Positions 33,441 to 42,082 of a DNA stretch of 59,595 nucleotides are shown here, piece after piece. The notes under the pieces are model-generated. The model did no database searches and was not told the DNA's origin. It saw only the letters and a list, made by a program, of their open reading frames with translations. Source of the stretch: [Clostridium] methylpentosum DSM 5476 (GTDB lineage Bacteria > Bacillota > Clostridia > Oscillospirales > Ruminococcaceae); assembly GCA_000158655.1 (NCBI GenBank), contig EQ973343.1, positions 1 to 59,595 on the forward strand, given 5' to 3'. Within the stretch, counting starts at the first letter, position 1. Each line of letters begins with the position of its first letter. The position numbers and the translations under genes are program-made.

Positions 33441-34126
33441 AGAACCCCCGGCTTCGCCGGGGGTTCTTCCTAAATGGGCAAAGCCCTTTGATACTAGCAG
33501 CACTCGCCACGTCGCGTTGGTATGGTCTGTTAATTGCGAAAGTTTACTTGCTGCCCGTAAACGAGATTAGAAATTCCCCATTGCCAGCTGCTTTCCGATC
33601 TTATCCTCTTCCATCTGACGCTTGATCTCCCCCTGTATCTTCTGTGCATTCTTTCCCCCTGTGCCGACAGAGTACCCTCTGCACCAAAACTCTCGATTCC
33701 CATAGTTCAGTTCAGGGTATTTTTCCTAGACCACTAGACTGCTTTTGCCCTTGAGATATCCCATAAACCTTGATACCGCTATTTTGGACGGGTTTTCTGC
33801 CAGCATATGCACTTGATCCGGGCATACCTCTGCTTCTATTATCTTGATTTTCTTCCAGTTGCTCAATTCCCCTATCTCCCACCGCTTTTCCCCGTAAACA
33901 AACTTTTCTCTAGTACTTTGAGGTAACACTATGTGATACTTGTCCAGCTCGTATACCCTAAGGGGCAGGCTCTGCGTTATGCTCTTCCTGTCATTCATTT
34001 CGAGCGTCCTCCTTTTGTTCTTCCTTGCTGTTGCCTGACCGCGAGCCTATTTTACAACAAAAGGTGTTCTTTTTTCCACATCATCGGCATTCGCCTTCTT
34101 TTGAACCACTCGCCTAGCGAGTGGTT
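33441..34126 (-). mobile_element. IS200-type insertion sequence, dead copy
   Basis: A tnpA remnant (33567-33998) is flanked by subterminal hairpins as in IS200/IS605 elements. On the right of tnpA, AACCACTCGC/GCGAGTGGTT (34104-34126). On the left, AGAACCCCCGGC/GCCGGGGGTTCT (33441-33466), a perfect 12-bp stem. The exact ends cannot be set. No tnpB is present. Confidence 0.75.
33567..33998 (-). pseudogene. tnpA: IS200 family transposase TnpA, inactive
   Basis: About 144 codons of a Y1 HUH transposase. KYHIVLPQSTREKFVYGEKR, then a short deletion around SNWKKIKIIEAEVCPDQVHM and the typical SRFMGYLKGKSSLVV. Reading hits a TAG at 33726-33728, then continues in frame as EKYPELNYGNREFWCRGYSV and IKRQMEEDKIGKQL. 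The catalytic HUH motif, normally CPDHxHM, reads CPDQVHM, so the metal-binding His is lost. With the stop and deletions the protein cannot be active. Confidence 0.88.
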
Positions 34127-34141
34127 TTCCTTATACAAAAC

Positions 34142-34171
34142 AAAAAGCAGGCACAGTGAGTCTGTGCCTGC
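34142..34171 (-). terminator. Terminator of the 38308-to-34193 operon
   Basis: On the minus strand GCAGGCACAG-ACTCA-CTGTGCCTGC followed by TTTTT (34142-34146 read as A on plus). It lies 22 bp after the DUF454 stop. Confidence 0.85.
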
Positions 34172-34192
34172 GCAGTTCATCGTTCAATCGGT

Positions 34193-34579
34193 CTAATTGT
34201 TCGTCAACTGGGTTTCTGGACGAATTGTCTTGATGCGGAAGGTAAAATAGAGCAGATGGAACAACCACACCGCAACCAAGCAGATCCGACCGATGGGAAC
34301 GCTGTGCATCAAAATAAACCCGACAGACATCATGAGAGTCACGGTGAGCATAATGCTCAGTTTGGCTTTGAGGGTCATGGCACGCTTTTTCACAAAGCTG
34401 TCGAGGTGCTTTTTGTAGAGCTTGGTGGACAGAAACCAGTCGTGCAGCTTTTTTGAGCTCTTGGCAAAGCAAAACGCCGCTGCGAGCAGGAATGGGGTGC
34501 TCGGCAGCAGGGGAAGGACCGCGCCGACCGCGCCAACTCCCAGGCTTATGAGCCCTAAAATCAAAAACAGAATTCTCAT
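34193..34579 (-). CDS. DUF454 (YbaN) family membrane protein
   Basis: A 128-residue inner-membrane protein with about four hydrophobic segments. The start ILFLILGLISLGVGAVGAVL with PLLPSTPFLLAAAFCFAKSS is the DUF454/YbaN signature (LPxxPTTPFxLLAAxCFAKSS). YxxxLxxFxxKRAMTLKAK and a C-terminal pair of segments follow. The family function is not settled; it has been linked to haem or iron genes in some bacteria. It overlaps the YgbA-like gene by 4 bp and ends the exporter operon. Confidence 0.9.
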   Translation of the reverse strand: MRILFLILGLISLGVGAVGAVLPLLPSTPFLLAAAFCFAKSSKKLHDWFLSTKLYKKHLDSFVKKRAMTLKAKLSIMLTVTLMMSVGFILMHSVPIGRICLVAVWLFHLLYFTFRIKTIRPETQLTNN

Positions 34580-34905
34580 GGATTTCCTCCCTTTTCTTTG
34601 TTCGATTCAATGACATGGCGAATGGCGAGGATGGGGTGATGCCATAGCATCCGGGGGCCGGCGTACCGCATCACTTTGCGGATTTGCTCCCGCTGCTCTT
34701 TCCGGTAACAGTGCACCTTGCAGTTGGAGCAAAACGTCTTTTTTTCCATAAACGGACAGAGATCGCTGCGCTCAGAGGCGTAGCGCAGCAGTTCTGCACA
34801 GTTGGGACAGAGTTCCCTGCAATGGTGGTTTCCCCGGCAGTAAATTCGGATCATCTCCCCGACTACGCGTTTTTCCCGTTCCCGTTTGCCCTGTACCGTT
34901 TTCAT
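34576..34905 (-). CDS. YgbA-like protein (nitrous oxide-stimulated promoter family)
   Basis: A 109-residue Cys-rich protein of the YgbA_NO family: REKRVVGEMIRIYCRGNHHC, LCPNCAELLRYASERSDLCP and KTFCSNCKVHCYRKEQREQI, ending PRMLWHHPILAIRHVIE. Eight cysteines and the HH pairs suggest a metal or iron-sulfur site. In enterobacteria the gene is induced by nitric oxide and relates to iron-sulfur stress. It overlaps the CydC-like gene start/stop by 1 bp and DUF454 by 4 bp, so it is coupled to the ABC genes under the iron-box promoter at 38397-38447. Confidence 0.88.
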   Translation of the reverse strand: MKTVQGKREREKRVVGEMIRIYCRGNHHCRELCPNCAELLRYASERSDLCPFMEKKTFCSNCKVHCYRKEQREQIRKVMRYAGPRMLWHHPILAIRHVIESNKEKGGNP

Positions 34906-36560
34906 CAGCTCAGCCTCCCGTTTTCCACCGAATAGGTGACATCCGCGATGCCCATCGTGGACCTGCGGTGGGAGACGAGCGCAACTGTTTTGCCGCCGCT
35001 CTGCTCCCGCAGCGCTTTGAGGATCACCGCCTCGTTGAGGCTGTCGAGGTTGCTCGTCGGCTCGTCGAGCAGAATAAACGGGGCGTCGTGCAAAAAGGCG
35101 CGCGCAATGCCGATGCGCTGCCGCTCCCCGCCGGACAGGCTGTCGCCCAGCTCACCGACATTGGTGTCGTATCCGTTAGGCAGCGTCAGGATAAAGTCGT
35201 GGATCGACGCCTTCTTGCAGGCGAGGACAACCTCCTCATGGGTGGCGTCCAGCTTTGCGACCTTGACGTTGTTTTCAATCGTGTCGTGGAACAGCTGCGT
35301 CTCCTGCGTCACAAAGCTTTCGAGGCGGCGCAGGCAGCCGGTGTTGATCTCCCTGACCTCCTGGCCGGAAATCTCCACTTTTCCGCTGTCCGCGTCCCAA
35401 AACCGCATCAGCAGCTTGAGCAGGGTCGACTTGCCCGATCCGCTCTTGCCAGTGATGCCGATGATTTGATTCTGCGGGAAGGAGAGGCTGAGTCGGTCGA
35501 GAATGGTCTCCTCCCCATAGGCGAACGACAGATTGCGGCACTCCGCCCCCTCAAACGGGACGTCTGCGCCCCCGGTGATCTCCTCGACCACCGGCTGTTC
35601 GTCCAGGATGTCGAGCACCCGGTTGCCCGAAGCAAAGGTTTGAAGCAGGTTGTTGGCGAGGTTTGCAAGGGCGGTGACCGGGCCGAAGGATCCCATCATC
35701 GCAATGGTGCAGATCAGGACGCCGTCAAACCCGATTGCCCCTCCCGCGTACAGCCCTGCCGAGGCAAACAGCATGCCGACCGAAAACAGCAGGATCGCCC
35801 CGTTGGTGAGCGCCCCGGTCAGACCTTCGTACCAGCTCAGCTGCTTCTGTTTCTTTCCTAGACTGTCGGTGCGCGCCCCAATTCCGGCAAGCCGGCGCGC
35901 GCCCTGTCCGTATTGAATGATTTCCTTGAGCCCGCGCAGGCTGTCGAGAAAATAGCTGTTCATACCGCCAAATTCCCTGCGGTACTGCGCGCCCGTCTCT
36001 CGCCCCAACTTGGAGGTGATCACCGGCAGGACAACGCCCACAGTGAGATAGCCGAGCAGGGCGATCAGCGCAAGGGCCCAGTGGAACTGGCCGATCAGCA
36101 ATACCATGAGAAGCGAGACGACAAACGCGATCACCACAGGGGAAATAGTGTGGGCGTAAAACACCTCGAGCAACTCGATGTCCGAGGTGATGATGGAGAT
36201 GAGATTTCCCTTATCCCTCCCCTCGAGCTTTGCCGGGGAGAGTCGGCGCAGCGCGCGGAACACCTGATCCCGGATCAGCGCGAGCAGTCGAAAGGCGATG
36301 TTGTGGTTGCTGTACTGCTCCGCGTACCGAAGCACCCCGCGCAGGACCGCGAAGAGGATGACGCAGATGAACACAGTGGATACGCTCAGCGGCGTCGCAT
36401 ACCCGAGCAGGTCGAGCAGCGCGTAACCGCCAAAGATTGTGATAAAGATGGAACAGAGGTAGCCGAGCACCCCCATGAGGATGGCGAGCAGCATCAACGG
36501 TAACAGCGGCTTCACCAGCCCGATCAGCCGGCCGACAATTTTTACATTGCTCCGTTTCAT
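34905..36560 (-). CDS. ABC exporter subunit (CydC-like)
   Basis: A 551-residue half-transporter with six membrane segments in the first ~300 residues (PLLPLMLLAILMGVLGYLCS first) and an ATPase domain after ~335. Walker A is GITGKSGSGKSTLLKLL, the signature is SLSGGERQRIGIARA, Walker B is FILLDEPTSNLD, and the H-loop is in ALVSHRRST. It pairs with the subunit at 36557-38308, with which it overlaps by 4 bp. Sequence resembles CydDC, which exports thiols (cysteine, glutathione) for cytochrome assembly. In streptococcal sia loci, ABC exporters also follow the haem importer. Role here: iron-regulated export or haem handling (inference). Confidence 0.9.
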   Translation of the reverse strand: MKRSNVKIVGRLIGLVKPLLPLMLLAILMGVLGYLCSIFITIFGGYALLDLLGYATPLSVSTVFICVILFAVLRGVLRYAEQYSNHNIAFRLLALIRDQVFRALRRLSPAKLEGRDKGNLISIITSDIELLEVFYAHTISPVVIAFVVSLLMVLLIGQFHWALALIALLGYLTVGVVLPVITSKLGRETGAQYRREFGGMNSYFLDSLRGLKEIIQYGQGARRLAGIGARTDSLGKKQKQLSWYEGLTGALTNGAILLFSVGMLFASAGLYAGGAIGFDGVLICTIAMMGSFGPVTALANLANNLLQTFASGNRVLDILDEQPVVEEITGGADVPFEGAECRNLSFAYGEETILDRLSLSFPQNQIIGITGKSGSGKSTLLKLLMRFWDADSGKVEISGQEVREINTGCLRRLESFVTQETQLFHDTIENNVKVAKLDATHEEVVLACKKASIHDFILTLPNGYDTNVGELGDSLSGGERQRIGIARAFLHDAPFILLDEPTSNLDSLNEAVILKALREQSGGKTVALVSHRRSTMGIADVTYSVENGRLS

Positions 36561-38308
36561 ACGGCGACCTCCTCTCTGGTGACCTGTTCGAGCGCTTGCT
36601 GGCTCTCCCACAGGTCCGCATAGGTTCCATTTCTGTTGAGCAGCTGACGATGGGTCCCGCTCTCGACAACACAGCCCTCCTCCAGCACGTAGATAGAATC
36701 CGAGTGCACCACGTTTGCGAGTCGGTGGGAGATGAGGATGACTGTCTTTGTCTGTGCGAGCTCCGCCACCAGCTTCATAATGTCGTTTTCACTCTCCACG
36801 TCGATGTTAGAGGTCGCCTCATCAAAGATGTAGACGCTGCTGTCGTGCAGCAGGGCGCGTGCCAGCGCGAGGCGCTGGCGCTGTCCGCCCGAGAGGTTGG
36901 CAGCGCCCTCCTCCAACCGAGTGTCCAGGCCGTCCTCCCCCTCGAGAAAATCGGCGAGGTTCACCTGGTCCAAAGCCGCCCACATCGACTGATCGGATGC
37001 GTTTGGCCTGCCCATGCGGAGGTTTTCTCGCACGCTTCCCTGAAAGAGATAGCTGTTGTGCCCGATGAGGGTGATCTGCTGCATGATGCTCTCTTCGGTG
37101 AGGGAGGAAAGCTCCTTGCCTCCGACCGTGATGCTGCCGCTGTAGCCCTGGTTGATCCCCATGAGCAGGGCGGCGATAGTGCTCTTTCCACAGCCGCTTT
37201 TTCCGACGATGGAGGTAAAGCTGCCGCGGGGGAAAACGAGGTCCACCCCGTGCAGGATTTCCCGCTCGGGTTCGTAGGAATAGCGCAGATCGGTGCAGCG
37301 AATGTCTGAAAACGCCGCTGACAACCGCTGGGTCTTGGGAGCTTTCTCCGGCAGGTCGAGGATGCGGAACATCTTGTCGCTCGCCGCCATGCCGTTCATG
37401 GCGATGTGAAAAAACGAGCCGAGCAGGCGCAGCGGAATGAAAAAGTCGGCTGCGAGCAGGATGATGGCAAGGCAGCCGGCAAAGTCGACGTTGCCCGCCC
37501 TAAATTCCGACACCGAGACGATTACCCCGAGGGCGGCCCCGCCGAATGCGATGAGGTCCATGAGGGTGACCGAATTGAGCTGCATGGTCAGCACCTTCAT
37601 TGTAATTTTGCGGAACCGCTCTGCTTGCCGGTTCATCTCCTGGTTTTTGTGCTCATCCGCCTGGTAGATTTTCAGGGTCGTGAGTCCCTGCACATTCTCG
37701 AGAAAATGGTCACCCAGGGCAGTGTATTCACCCCAGTACTTTGCGAGAAGCTTTTTGGCAAATTTCTGCACCGCGACGATTGAAACCGGGATGAGCGGAA
37801 CGCAGATGAGCAGCAGTACGGCGGACTTGAGGTTGATGAACGAGAGAACGGCAAAGAGAGTGATCGGCGCGAGCATGCTGTAAAAAAACTGAGGGAGGTA
37901 TTTTCCAAAATAGATTTCGAGCTGTTCCACTCCTTCGACTGACACCTGAACCGCCTCGGAGGTGGGTACCTGGTCATTGTAAGAGATACCAAGCCGCAGC
38001 AGCTTTTGGTAAATTTGTTCCCGCAGCGTTTTTTTCACCTTTTCGGAGGCTTTGTAACTCATCTTGGCCGCCTGAACCGAACAGAGAACCCGGATTGCCA
38101 GGCTCACAAGCGCCATGGCCAGGGTGATCAGGAGCAGCGTTGCATCAAACTCCCGCTGCGCCAGCCGTCCGAGCAGGTTGGTGACCGACAGGATCAAACA
38201 GATATTTGACGCGAGCCCCAGCCACTGGAACACCACGTTGAACCCGATGTATTTTTTGGATCCACCGACCATTCCAATCAACCTTTTGTTGATCATCATG
38301 CACATCAT
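36557..38308 (-). CDS. ABC exporter subunit (CydD-like)
   Basis: A 583-residue half-transporter, partner of the 34905 gene. Six membrane segments occupy about 20-315 (FQWLGLASNICLILSVTNLL; QFFYSMLAPITLFAVLSFI). The ATPase has Walker A IVGKSGCGKSTIAALLMG, signature NLSGGQRQRLALARA, Walker B YIFDEATSNIDVE and VILISHRLANV. The ATG at 38308 follows GGGG. It starts the transcript from the promoter at 38419-38447, with two iron boxes in between, so it should be made when iron is scarce. Confidence 0.92.
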   Translation of the reverse strand: MMCMMINKRLIGMVGGSKKYIGFNVVFQWLGLASNICLILSVTNLLGRLAQREFDATLLLITLAMALVSLAIRVLCSVQAAKMSYKASEKVKKTLREQIYQKLLRLGISYNDQVPTSEAVQVSVEGVEQLEIYFGKYLPQFFYSMLAPITLFAVLSFINLKSAVLLLICVPLIPVSIVAVQKFAKKLLAKYWGEYTALGDHFLENVQGLTTLKIYQADEHKNQEMNRQAERFRKITMKVLTMQLNSVTLMDLIAFGGAALGVIVSVSEFRAGNVDFAGCLAIILLAADFFIPLRLLGSFFHIAMNGMAASDKMFRILDLPEKAPKTQRLSAAFSDIRCTDLRYSYEPEREILHGVDLVFPRGSFTSIVGKSGCGKSTIAALLMGINQGYSGSITVGGKELSSLTEESIMQQITLIGHNSYLFQGSVRENLRMGRPNASDQSMWAALDQVNLADFLEGEDGLDTRLEEGAANLSGGQRQRLALARALLHDSSVYIFDEATSNIDVESENDIMKLVAELAQTKTVILISHRLANVVHSDSIYVLEEGCVVESGTHRQLLNRNGTYADLWESQQALEQVTREEVAV

Positions 38309-38331
38309 TCCCCTTTCAACACAGGCTGAAA

Positions 38332-38347
38332 ATTAGCCTAGGCTAAC
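38332..38347. promoter_or_regulatory. Iron box (DtxR-type operator), 5-prime UTR copy
   Basis: ATTAG-CCTAGG-CTAAC; the core TTAGCCTAGGCTAA is a perfect palindrome. It lies between the promoter and the CydD-like start, 24 bp from the ATG. It shares the N6 spacing of the four other copies. Confidence 0.75.
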
Positions 38348-38396
38348 TATGGCAGGAAGAAAAAGGAGCTTTTGCTCCAGTTTTCCCACTCTCAAA

Positions 38397-38412
38397 GTTA
38401 GCATGATCTAAC
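38397..38412. promoter_or_regulatory. Iron box (DtxR-type operator) at the exporter promoter
   Basis: GTTAG-CATGAT-CTAAC, 6 bp downstream of the -10 of the exporter promoter, so a bound repressor would cover the transcription start. Confidence 0.78.
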
Positions 38413-38418
38413 CGTATC

Positions 38419-38447
38419 AGTTTAGCACACCAGCTCTCTCTTGTCAA
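38419..38447 (-). promoter_or_regulatory. Promoter of the ABC exporter/YgbA/DUF454 operon
   Basis: On the minus strand TTGACA (38442-38447), a 17-bp spacer and TAAACT (38419-38424), followed by the iron box at 38397-38412. Confidence 0.78.
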
Positions 38448-38474
38448 CCCGTTGCCTCGAATTTCATCTTTCCC

Positions 38475-39263
38475 TCACACAGTCAGGACAAACTGTTTCC
38501 CCTTGACTGTGGCAACCTCCAAATCAATTCCGTACACCCGCTGGATTGTCTCGGGGACAATCACCTCTTCGGGCGCGCCCTGTGCGATCACCCGCCCATC
38601 CGGGCTGAGCGCGAGCACCTCGTCGCTGAAATACAGCGCCTGGTTGATGTCGTGCAGCACCATCACTATTGTGATTCCGTAGCTGCGGTTGAGCTGCTGC
38701 ACCAGCTTGAGAATCTGGATCTGATAACGGATGTCGAGGTAAGTGGTCGGCTCGTCGAGAAAGAGGATGTCGGTGTCCTGCGCGAGCGCCATAGCGATCC
38801 ACACCCGCTGCTTCTGTCCGCCCGAGAGGTCGCTGACGCATTTGTCCTTGTACTTGAGGGTGTGAGTGATCTCCATCGCACTCCTGACTTTTTCTTCGTC
38901 CTCCTTGCCCGCCCCAGCGCTGCCGAATGAGTGGTAGGGGGTGCGGCCGTAGCCCACCAGTTTTTCCACCGTCAGATCGGGCGGAGCGGTGTTGTATTGG
39001 TGCACAATCGACACCTGTTTGGAAAAATCCTTAAGCCGGATGTCGGTGAGGCTGTTTCCCCTCAGGCGAACCGATCCCTCAGCTGGACGCAGGTTTTTCG
39101 TCAGGAGGTTGAACAGGGTGGATTTTCCACAGCCATTGGCCCCCATAAAGGTTGTGATTTTCCCCTCGGGGAGGGAGAATGAGATGTTGTTGAGCACCTG
39201 GTTTTTGCCGTAGGAGAAGGACAGCCCTTCCACGGTGTATGCCGTTGCCTGTTTAGTTTCCAT
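38475..39263 (-). CDS. Haem/siderophore ABC importer ATPase (FepC/HtsC type)
   Basis: A 262-residue ATPase. Walker A is TFMGANGCGKSTLFNLLT (about 36-53), then VSIVHQYNTAPPDLTVEKLV, signature DLSGGQKQRVWIAMALAQD, Walker B ILFLDEPTTYLD and VMVLHDINQAL. This is the FepC/FhuC/HmuV pattern of iron-complex importers. It overlaps the permease gene by 11 bp, completing a binding protein-permease-ATPase set. It probably powers haem uptake delivered by the Shp-like protein. Confidence 0.94.
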   Translation of the reverse strand: METKQATAYTVEGLSFSYGKNQVLNNISFSLPEGKITTFMGANGCGKSTLFNLLTKNLRPAEGSVRLRGNSLTDIRLKDFSKQVSIVHQYNTAPPDLTVEKLVGYGRTPYHSFGSAGAGKEDEEKVRSAMEITHTLKYKDKCVSDLSGGQKQRVWIAMALAQDTDILFLDEPTTYLDIRYQIQILKLVQQLNRSYGITIVMVLHDINQALYFSDEVLALSPDGRVIAQGAPEEVIVPETIQRVYGIDLEVATVKGKQFVLTV

Positions 39264-40245
39264 AGGTTTTGCTGCTCCTCCTCAATAATAGAATAAAGAA
39301 AGGTCCGCCCACGACCGACATGATGATGGATGCGCTCACCTCATAAGGCGCCGCGATGGTGCGACCAACCGTATCCGCAAGCAGCAGGGTAAACGCGCCG
39401 AGCAGGACTGAATAGGGTACCAGGACTTTGTGATCGCTGCCCACGAGCAGCCGCGCGATGTGGGGCACGATCAGTCCCAGGAACCCGATGACACCGATCA
39501 CGGCGGTCGAGATGCTCGCGAGCAGCACCGCAATGAGCGAAACACCAATGCGCACAGCGGTGACGTTGACCCCGAGGGAGCGTGCCGTTTTGTCCTCGAG
39601 GGCGAGCAGATTGCACTTTCCGGTGACGATCACCGCGAGGATCAGCCCAACGAGGACGTACCACAACAGAGTGTTGAGGTCTCCCCAGGTCTTCATGGTG
39701 ATGTTGGCGTTGACAATGCTCGCAGCGCCGGAGTAGGTACTGCCGGTCATCGAGTTGAACGCCTGCATCAGCCCGGTGAACACCGAGTTGACCGCAACGC
39801 CCACCAGAATAATGCGCAGCGGGTTAAGCCCGCCCTTCCACGAGAGGCTGTAGACGATCACACAGGCGGCCATCCCGCCCAGAAAAGCGAACAGTGGGGT
39901 GAAGAAATAGAGCGCGGGGAAGAAAGCGGTGATGATCACAGCCGCAAAGCTCGCACCTGAACTGATCCCGATGATGCCGGGGTCTGCCAACGGGTTTTTC
40001 ATGACCGCCTGCAGCAGGACGCCCGAGACCGCCATGGCCGCGCCGCCGAGCATCGCGATGAAGATGCGGGGAAAGCGCAGGTCAAAAATTGTCGCTACAT
40101 TTTCGTTGTAGCGGATAAACAGCCCCTCGAATAGCTCAGCCGGGGACACCTTGAGGCTTCCGGTATTGACCGCGATGAGAAACAAGCCGAGCAGCGCCGC
40201 AGCGGTGATCACAAAGGAGAGTATTTTTTTACGGACAGTTGGCAC
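39253..40245 (-). CDS. Haem/siderophore ABC importer permease (FecCD/HtsB type)
   Basis: A 330-residue protein with about nine or ten membrane segments. FecCD marks: FDLRFPRIFIAMLGGAAMAV (the LRxPR motif), SGVLLQAVMKNPLADPGIIG, ISSGASFAAVII, GVIGFLGLIVPHIARLLVGS and SVVGGPFFILLLRR. The start at 40245 lies 12 bp after the binding-protein stop. It should form the haem channel with the ATPase at 38475-39263. Confidence 0.95.
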   Translation of the reverse strand: MPTVRKKILSFVITAAALLGLFLIAVNTGSLKVSPAELFEGLFIRYNENVATIFDLRFPRIFIAMLGGAAMAVSGVLLQAVMKNPLADPGIIGISSGASFAAVIITAFFPALYFFTPLFAFLGGMAACVIVYSLSWKGGLNPLRIILVGVAVNSVFTGLMQAFNSMTGSTYSGAASIVNANITMKTWGDLNTLLWYVLVGLILAVIVTGKCNLLALEDKTARSLGVNVTAVRIGVSLIAVLLASISTAVIGVIGFLGLIVPHIARLLVGSDHKVLVPYSVLLGAFTLLLADTVGRTIAAPYEVSASIIMSVVGGPFFILLLRRSSKTYGN

Positions 40246-40257
40246 GTTGTTCCCTCC

Positions 40258-41145
40258 CTATTCCTCACCGTAAAGCAGCGGCTGAAGCTCGTCGAGCGCC
40301 TCGGGGTAGTTGAATCGGGCACTCATTCCGAATTTGTCATAGGACAGGTCGTACACCCTCCCCTCCTGGACGGCGCGAAAGTGTTTCCAGATGTCGTTGG
40401 TTTCAAATTCCTCTTTAAACATCTCCATCACGTCGTCGGGTAGCGCGTGCGCTGTGCGCAAAATGATGTCCGGATCTCGCTTTTGCATATCTTCGGTGTT
40501 GGCAGTGAGAAATTCCTCAGTCTCTCCCTCGTAGACATTGACCCCGCCCGCGAGCTTAACCAAGCTGCCAACATAGCTGTTTTCGGTTGCCACAATGTAG
40601 GAACCCGGCAGTCCCATGAGCACAAGCACCCGCGGTTTATCCCTGTCGGCGTTTTTGCTCTGGTACTCCTCATAAAATGTCTCGAACTCTTGGACCAGTG
40701 CTTGCGCCTGCTCCTCCCGTCCGAACTGCTCCCCGAGCTGCTGAATGCTCTTGTACATGCCCGGCACGCTCTTGAGGTTGAGAAACGCGGAGTTCACCCC
40801 AATCGTTTCGTACTTGGGCTGCAGATCGCTTTGCAAAGAGGAAGGGCTGAGCACCCAGTCGGGGTGGAGGGATTTTAAAATCTCCATATCGGGGGACATC
40901 GCTGTTCCCACAACAGTTGCATCCTGATAGCGCTCGGGCGTTTCGCTCAGCGTGCTGGAGGGGACGCCGACCAAGTCGAGGGCCAGCTTTTCCATGATCT
41001 CCACAACAGCCGGGGAAGTCGCGACAATGCGGGTACTTCCCGTCCCGGTCTGCACTGCCTCCTCAGGGTGTTGGTCGACACATCCTGTGGCGCCGAGCAG
41101 CAGGAGGGCGGAAAGCCCCCAGGAAATCAGACGTTTTGCTTTCAT
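40258..41145 (-). CDS. Haem/siderophore-binding lipoprotein (HtsA/IsdE type)
   Basis: A 295-residue type III substrate-binding lipoprotein. The lipobox is LLLGATGC (Cys 22). The domain (about 42-290) shows RIVATSPAVVEIMEKLALDL, LVGVPSSTLSETPERYQD, SPDMEILKSLHPDWVLSPS and the long linker helix, as in IsdE/HtsA, which take haem from surface proteins. Met residues (TAMSPDM) near 72-77 could be axial ligands, as Met is in HtsA/IsdE. The ATG at 41145 has GGGAGGG upstream and overlaps the shp stop by 1 bp; a longer frame to 41238 lies inside shp. Confidence 0.92.
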   Translation of the reverse strand: MKAKRLISWGLSALLLLGATGCVDQHPEEAVQTGTGSTRIVATSPAVVEIMEKLALDLVGVPSSTLSETPERYQDATVVGTAMSPDMEILKSLHPDWVLSPSSLQSDLQPKYETIGVNSAFLNLKSVPGMYKSIQQLGEQFGREEQAQALVQEFETFYEEYQSKNADRDKPRVLVLMGLPGSYIVATENSYVGSLVKLAGGVNVYEGETEEFLTANTEDMQKRDPDIILRTAHALPDDVMEMFKEEFETNDIWKHFRAVQEGRVYDLSYDKFGMSARFNYPEALDELQPLLYGEE

Positions 41146-42062
41146 CACCGGTTCCCTCCCTTTCTGAATTTTTTGATGTACAGCAGATACCCGCCGGCTC
41201 CGAGCACTGCGGCCGCGATGACGCCCAGGGTCACCCACAAAACAACACCGGAACCCCCTTCGGAGGAGGCGGCGCTGCTGGTGGACGAGGTGTCGTTTAC
41301 AGCGAAAACCGCCAGACCGGACGCCTCCTCAAGGAGTGCCTGCGCGCTTTTCATCTCTGCCGAGGAGGTTGAGGAAGTTTGTGGAGTCTCCTCGGATGAA
41401 CTGCTTTCCTGCGGGGATTCGGATTGCCCAGAACTGGCCGGGGATGCGGCGGATGACGCAGGGGCTTCGGGCTGCTGTGCCTGCCCTGGATCTGCCTGCG
41501 GGGAGGAAACCGTCACGCTGGTGACAAAGTCTCCGCTGCCCTGCTGCAAACCGCTGAAACTGATGTAAAAGATGACGTTGCGCCCCATGGCGACCACATA
41601 GAAGGTGGCGCGCACAATCGCGTTTTCCGAGGGGATTGCAAAACGAAAATCACTGGTATTGTTGTTGAGGTCCTCCTGCATCACTGTCGCTGAGACGGAG
41701 GAAAACCCGCTGTTCGCGTCCGGCTGGACCGAAAACGAAGGGTTTTGTATATTGTCCATCAGCTTGAGGCGAACGGTGGCAAAGGTGTTCCCGTTCGGAT
41801 CCACCTCAATCAGAGCCTTGGAATTCACCGCGCTCTCCACCATCGACTGACCGAGCACCTGGTTGTTGCCTGGATCTTCGACCACGCCGGTCACCGGATG
41901 GGTGTAGCTCGGCGAAGTGGTGGCGAGGTAGATTCCATTTGCCGCAGCGGATACCGGGGTGCACAAAATCATCGTAAACAGTAATACAGCAGAAAGGCCC
42001 GCCACAGCGAGCCTTTCCACCATACTACAAAAAATAGAGGTGTGTTTTTTTGTAGTACGCAT
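41145..42062 (-). CDS. shp: Shp-like cell-surface haem-binding protein
   Basis: A 305-residue surface protein. The signal peptide (1-40) ends TPVSAAA. The haem-binding Shp domain (about 42-180) shows TTSPSYTHPVTGVVEDPGNN, QSMVESAVNSKALIEV, DFRFAIPSENAIVRATFYVV and AMGRNVIFYISFS, matching streptococcal Shp. A Ser/Pro/Gln linker (185-262) leads to a membrane segment (about 272-293) and the basic tail KKFRKGGNR, so it is held by a C-terminal anchor. In streptococci Shp passes haem to HtsA; here it directly precedes the binding-protein gene. AGGAGA lies before the ATG. Confidence 0.88.
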   Translation of the reverse strand: MRTTKKHTSIFCSMVERLAVAGLSAVLLFTMILCTPVSAAANGIYLATTSPSYTHPVTGVVEDPGNNQVLGQSMVESAVNSKALIEVDPNGNTFATVRLKLMDNIQNPSFSVQPDANSGFSSVSATVMQEDLNNNTSDFRFAIPSENAIVRATFYVVAMGRNVIFYISFSGLQQGSGDFVTSVTVSSPQADPGQAQQPEAPASSAASPASSGQSESPQESSSSEETPQTSSTSSAEMKSAQALLEEASGLAVFAVNDTSSTSSAASSEGGSGVVLWVTLGVIAAAVLGAGGYLLYIKKFRKGGNR

Positions 42063-42082
42063 TGTTTTCTCCTAACATTCGG

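Noticed and set aside
31417-34126. IS200 copy as an active mobile element
   Set aside because: The HUH motif has lost a His (CPDQVHM), and the frame has a stop and deletions.
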